Source of the DNA: Lysobacterales bacterium | GTDB lineage: Bacteria > Pseudomonadota > Gammaproteobacteria > Xanthomonadales > Wenzhouxiangellaceae | Assembly: GCA_002722315.1 (NCBI GenBank) | Contig: PBLG01000047.1 | Coordinates: 62,001-126,000 of the forward strand | Direction: 5' to 3' | DNA length: 64,000 bases | In this document: positions 60,919 through 64,000 of the stretch, piece after piece | How positions within the stretch are numbered: position 1 is the first letter of the stretch | Layout of the letters: each line of letters opens with the position of its first letter | Notes under the pieces: model-generated | What the model saw: only the letters and a program-made list of their open reading frames with translations | The model's database searches: none | What the model was told of the DNA's origin: nothing | Program-made: the position numbers and the translations under genes

Positions 60919-63027
60919 TCACCGACGCCAACGGGCCTCCAGGCCGAGGTGGAAGGTCGTGCCCGGTGCCGGTTCGAAATATCGGCCGCCGAACGCGTTG
61001 ACCCGGACATTGTCGATGTAGCGCTCGTCGAACAGGTTGCCGATGCCGGCCGACAGGTCCAGGTCCAGGCGACCGGCAGAGAAGTTTCGACCGACGTGGG
61101 CGTCGACCACCACGTAGTCCGGGCCGGCCGCGGTATTGGCGTTGTCGGCGATGACCTCGCTGGCCGCACGCAGGTCGACGCCGGCGTAGAAGCCCGCCGA
61201 CCCGCTCCAGTCCAGCGCGCCGAACGCATAGTGACGCGGCACGCCCGGCAGGCGGTTGCCGCTGAAGTCGCCGTCCGGCGTGACGAAACGGTCGAATTCG
61301 AAATCCGAATACGTGTAGCCGCCGCGCAGACGCCAGCGTTCTCCCAGCCGCGCCGATGCCGCCAGCTCGAGGCCACTGCGCGTCGATCGGCCGGCGTTGC
61401 GGAAGAAATCGCGGCCGCTGCCGGAAAATTCCGGCACCTCGAAGCTGGTGATGGCCTTGTCGATGCGGGCCCGGAACACGCTGGCCTCGTAGCGCAGGCC
61501 GGTCCCGACCGCGCCGCGCAGGCCCAGTTCATAGCTGCGCGCCGTCTGCGGGTCCAGGGCGCGGTTGAAGCCGCCGCCGGCGCCCGGATCATCGGGGTTG
61601 GCCAGTTCGGTGGTGGTCGGCGTCTGGAACGCCGTGCCGACGTTGGCGTAGACGCTCAGGGCGCTGTTCGCCGACCAGACCAGTCCCGCGCCGGGACTGG
61701 TCTCGCGCCAGGTCCGCCGGCCCGAATCGTCGCCGTCGGCCAGAAAGTGGTCGTCGACGTCCAGTCGTACCTCGTCGAAGCGCACACCGAGCCGAAGTGT
61801 CCAGTCCGGCGCCAGGCGCACGCGATGCTGGGCGTACAGGCCGACCGCCTCGACCTGCTCGTTCTGGTCCAGTACGCGGTCGCCGCGGATGCCGGCCAGG
61901 TTGTCGAAGCGCAGCCTGTCGTCGTCCTGGCGCCGATAATCGAAGCCGGTGGTCAGGCGCTGCGGAATCCCGCCCCAGTCCGCATCGATTTCGTACTGGC
62001 CGTCCAGGCCGGTGAAAGTCCGGTCGAAAGCCACCTGTCCGCCGCTCTCGAACGGCAGGCGATTTTCGAAATCGCGCAGGAATCCGAAGCCGGACAGGCG
62101 GATTCGTTGCTTGACGCCACCATCGGCACCACCAGCGGCGCCGAATTCATGCTCGACGCCGGCGCCGAACCGCCACTGCTCCAGCGATTCGCCGGCGTCG
62201 AACGTCACGTTGGCCGCGCGGGCCGCCCGCGGGGACGTTCGAGCCAGTTCGGCGGTGACCGCCCCCGGATCCTGTTCGTCCGGCGTCTCGAAATAGCCCA
62301 CGACGCCGGTCACGCGAGTGCGATCCGACGGCGTCCAGGCCAGGCTCGTCTGGGCACGGTACTGCCTGACCGCGGAATGGCGACGGAACCCGTCCTGGTC
62401 GAATCGGCTGGCCGAAAACCTGACCCCGAGCCGGTCGGTACCGCCGCTTAGCGACGCCCGGGTATCGACGAGTCCGTCGCTTCCGACGGTCTGGCCGACG
62501 GTTGCCTCGCCCCGGCCGTCGGGCTGCCGGGTGGTGATCAGGATCACGCCGCCGGCGGCGTTGCCGTAGAGCGCCGAGGCCGGCCCGCGAAGAATCTCGA
62601 TCCGCTCGATCGCGTCGAGATCGATGCTGTCGACCTGGGATTGTCCGTCGGGCAAGGTCTGCGGGATGCCGTCGACGATGATCGCCACGCCGCGGATGCC
62701 GAAGCTGGAGCGGGCACCGAAGCCGCGCAGCGCCAGGCGCACGTCCTGGGCGGCATTGCCGGCGTTCTGGACGAAAAGCCCGGGCACCTGGTCGAGCAGC
62801 TCGACCAGGCTCGCCAGCGGCTGGCCGCGCTTGAGATCCTCGCCCTCGAGCACGGTGACCGCGGCAGACACATCGGGCAGGGTCAGCGCCGTGCGCGTTG
62901 CGGTGACCTCGATGGGTTCAAGGGGCGACTGAGCGACGACCGACCCGACCGCACACCACAATGCGGCGGCGCACCGAATCTGTCCGAGCGAGCGGCGTCC
63001 CCAGCCCGGGGCACGACGGTAGTGCAT
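60919..63027 (-). CDS. TonB-dependent outer-membrane receptor
   Basis: 702 aa from the ATG at 63027. Signal region MHYRRAPGWGRRSLGQIRCA to VVAQS; plug domain with LPDVSAAVTVLEGEDLKRGQ, VELLDQVPGLFVQNAGNAAQ, FGIRGVAIIVDGIPQTLPDG and IERIEILRGPASALYGNAAG. The 22-strand barrel ends with GRYFEPAPGTTFHLGLEARW and terminal Arg. The GIRGVAIIVDGIP pattern is common in metal-chelate and siderophore receptors. No transport or regulator genes adjoin it, so the ligand is not assigned. It converges with the KtrB-like gene. Confidence 0.92.
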   Translation of the reverse strand: MHYRRAPGWGRRSLGQIRCAAALWCAVGSVVAQSPLEPIEVTATRTALTLPDVSAAVTVLEGEDLKRGQPLASLVELLDQVPGLFVQNAGNAAQDVRLALRGFGARSSFGIRGVAIIVDGIPQTLPDGQSQVDSIDLDAIERIEILRGPASALYGNAAGGVILITTRQPDGRGEATVGQTVGSDGLVDTRASLSGGTDRLGVRFSASRFDQDGFRRHSAVRQYRAQTSLAWTPSDRTRVTGVVGYFETPDEQDPGAVTAELARTSPRAARAANVTFDAGESLEQWRFGAGVEHEFGAAGGADGGVKQRIRLSGFGFLRDFENRLPFESGGQVAFDRTFTGLDGQYEIDADWGGIPQRLTTGFDYRRQDDDRLRFDNLAGIRGDRVLDQNEQVEAVGLYAQHRVRLAPDWTLRLGVRFDEVRLDVDDHFLADGDDSGRRTWRETSPGAGLVWSANSALSVYANVGTAFQTPTTTELANPDDPGAGGGFNRALDPQTARSYELGLRGAVGTGLRYEASVFRARIDKAITSFEVPEFSGSGRDFFRNAGRSTRSGLELAASARLGERWRLRGGYTYSDFEFDRFVTPDGDFSGNRLPGVPRHYAFGALDWSGSAGFYAGVDLRAASEVIADNANTAAGPDYVVVDAHVGRNFSAGRLDLDLSAGIGNLFDERYIDNVRVNAFGGRYFEPAPGTTFHLGLEARWRR

Positions 63028-63159
63028 ACGACATCCATCCGAGTCTTTCCACAGATCATCGCACGCCAGCGCCAAACCGGGGTCAGGGTCCGCGGCGGCC
63101 AACGGCTCGATCGTCCACCGGCTTCAACTTGAACCCCCATGCATCGAACGAAACATGAC

Positions 63160-64000
63160 TCACTTCAGTTCAATGACGCTGGCATCGCCCGGCGCCAGAT
63201 CGACCGTTTCCGAAACATCGCCGTCGGCACGCTCGATGACGACCGTGTAACCGCCCGGCGGCACCTGGACCGGGGCGCCGCCGACGAAGCCCGTGGCTGT
63301 CGTTTCGCCCGCAGCATCAACGACGCGGAACGGCACCCGGAGCGCCTGGCGCATCGCGGCTTCGAGTTCACCGGACTCGCCGGCGTCCAGGTATTCGCCG
63401 CCACCCAGCTCGGCCCAGTCTCGAAACTGCTGCTTGAGCTCGGCATCGTCGATGGCGAAGCCCACGATGTTGACGCGCACGTCGATGCCCGAATCGGCCA
63501 GTCCCTGGATGGCCGCGGCCGGGTCGCCCTCGCAGGTTTCCTCGCCGTCGGTCAGCAGGATCACCAGGCGCCGCCCCTCGGCATTGGCCAGGTCGGAGGC
63601 CACGGCCTCCAGCGATGCAGCGATGGGCGTTTTTGCCAGGTTGATCGCCTGGATGGCGTCCACGTTTTCCAGGAACGCGCGCTTGTCCAGCGGCCCCAGC
63701 GGCACCTCCAGGTCGGTGCGGCATACGCCGGCTTCGCGGTGGCCGTAGACCCTGAGCGCCAGGGGAATGCCGTCGGGCAGGGTTTCCTCGACAGTGCGCC
63801 GGATGGCATTCCTGGCAATCTCGATCCGGCGCGTGCCGCCCATCCGCTGCAGCATGCTGCCGGAAGCGTCCAGGATGATTTCCACCGCGCCGCGGGCCAG
63901 CGGGTCGCCGCCGGCGCCGGCGGTTACCTCAATCGTTGCCGGCGCGGGATCCTCCACGGCCTCGAACATCACCTCCACCTCGAAGTCCACGGGCCGCTTC
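63160..64000 (-). CDS. von Willebrand factor A domain protein, C-terminal part
   Basis: At least 279 aa; the frame stays open to the window edge, so the N-terminus lies beyond it. A VWA domain spans GAVEIILDASGSMLQRMGGT (MIDAS motif DASGS) to the VNIVGFAIDDAELKQQFRDW block, with LVILLTDGEETCEGDPAAAI as the second metal-site segment. A C-terminal beta domain (PVQVPPGGYTVVIERADGDV) follows. Such proteins often bind other proteins in the periplasm or are surface-bound. It ends 132 bp upstream of the TonB receptor start on the same strand. Confidence 0.85.
   Translation of the reverse strand, partial: KRPVDFEVEVMFEAVEDPAPATIEVTAGAGGDPLARGAVEIILDASGSMLQRMGGTRRIEIARNAIRRTVEETLPDGIPLALRVYGHREAGVCRTDLEVPLGPLDKRAFLENVDAIQAINLAKTPIAASLEAVASDLANAEGRRLVILLTDGEETCEGDPAAAIQGLADSGIDVRVNIVGFAIDDAELKQQFRDWAELGGGEYLDAGESGELEAAMRQALRVPFRVVDAAGETTATGFVGGAPVQVPPGGYTVVIERADGDVSETVDLAPGDASVIELK

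Overview
High-GC Gram-negative chromosomal DNA, most likely from a gammaproteobacterium near the Xanthomonadales or Wenzhouxiangella-type lineages. The support is the rpsB-tsf-pyrH-frr-uppS-cdsA-rseP-bamA-skp-lpxD-fabZ-lpxA-lpxB cluster, a TonB2-type energiser locus with DUF3450 and TPR partners, an arsC-wrbA-DUF2069 operon, and several secreted proteins ending in a shared F-x-D-G/S-F-E tail. The placement is inference from gene content, not from a marker phylogeny. I see no transposase, CRISPR array, rRNA or prophage. The only RNA gene I can support is one elongator tRNA-Met.

Layout. 1-10.4 kb: the end of priA, a small lipoprotein, a cytosolic-looking gamma-glutamyltransferase, a secreted PQQ-type sugar dehydrogenase, a one-domain asparaginase-like protein, an AidB-like acyl-CoA dehydrogenase, the arsC-wrbA-DUF2069 operon, yihY, a TlpA-like lipoprotein and acylphosphatase. 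10.4-19.4 kb is the accessory part: a large secreted lipase-like hydrolase whose reading frame is cut by an in-frame TAG just after its signal peptide, two tandem paralogous lipoproteins of unknown function, a free-standing copy of the hydrolase's C-terminal Ig-like module, and then a second secreted hydrolase paired with a DUF4785 protein. 19.5-32.5 kb: one long leftward translation, lipid A and envelope cluster. Its usual dxr gene is missing between cdsA and rseP, and its S2 protein carries a long histone-H1-like tail. 32.9-35 kb: transketolase.

35.5-44.5 kb: a large TonB-dependent receptor, then a complete energising operon (DUF3450, TtpC-like ExbB, an ExbB-ExbD fusion, ExbD, TonB, TPR). 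44.9-50.5 kb: a PfkB-type sugar/nucleoside kinase, a secreted reprolysin-like metalloprotease, a DadA-like oxidase, tRNA-Met, a degenerate BLUF protein and PhzF. 50.7-55.4 kb: a cold-shock gene with terminator, a 0.5-kb non-coding element with terminal inverted repeats, the deoC-deoA-cdd nucleoside salvage operon, and a DUF2891 protein. 55.5-60.9 kb: a membrane protein and a potassium module (DUF6394 plus RCK channel facing KtrA/KtrB-like uptake genes). 60.9-64 kb: a second TonB-dependent receptor and the end of a VWA-domain protein.

Between genes there are several distinct repeat families. These are a palindrome with a constant loop and a variable but self-complementary stem (two copies), an AT-rich TTTAGG-like inverted repeat, a 91-bp inverted-repeat element, a 16-bp tandem repeat before transketolase, a ~62-bp direct repeat, and the 514-bp TIR element. 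The strongest candidates for something undescribed are the interrupted hydrolase/lipoprotein array, the shared C-terminal tail, and the covarying palindrome.
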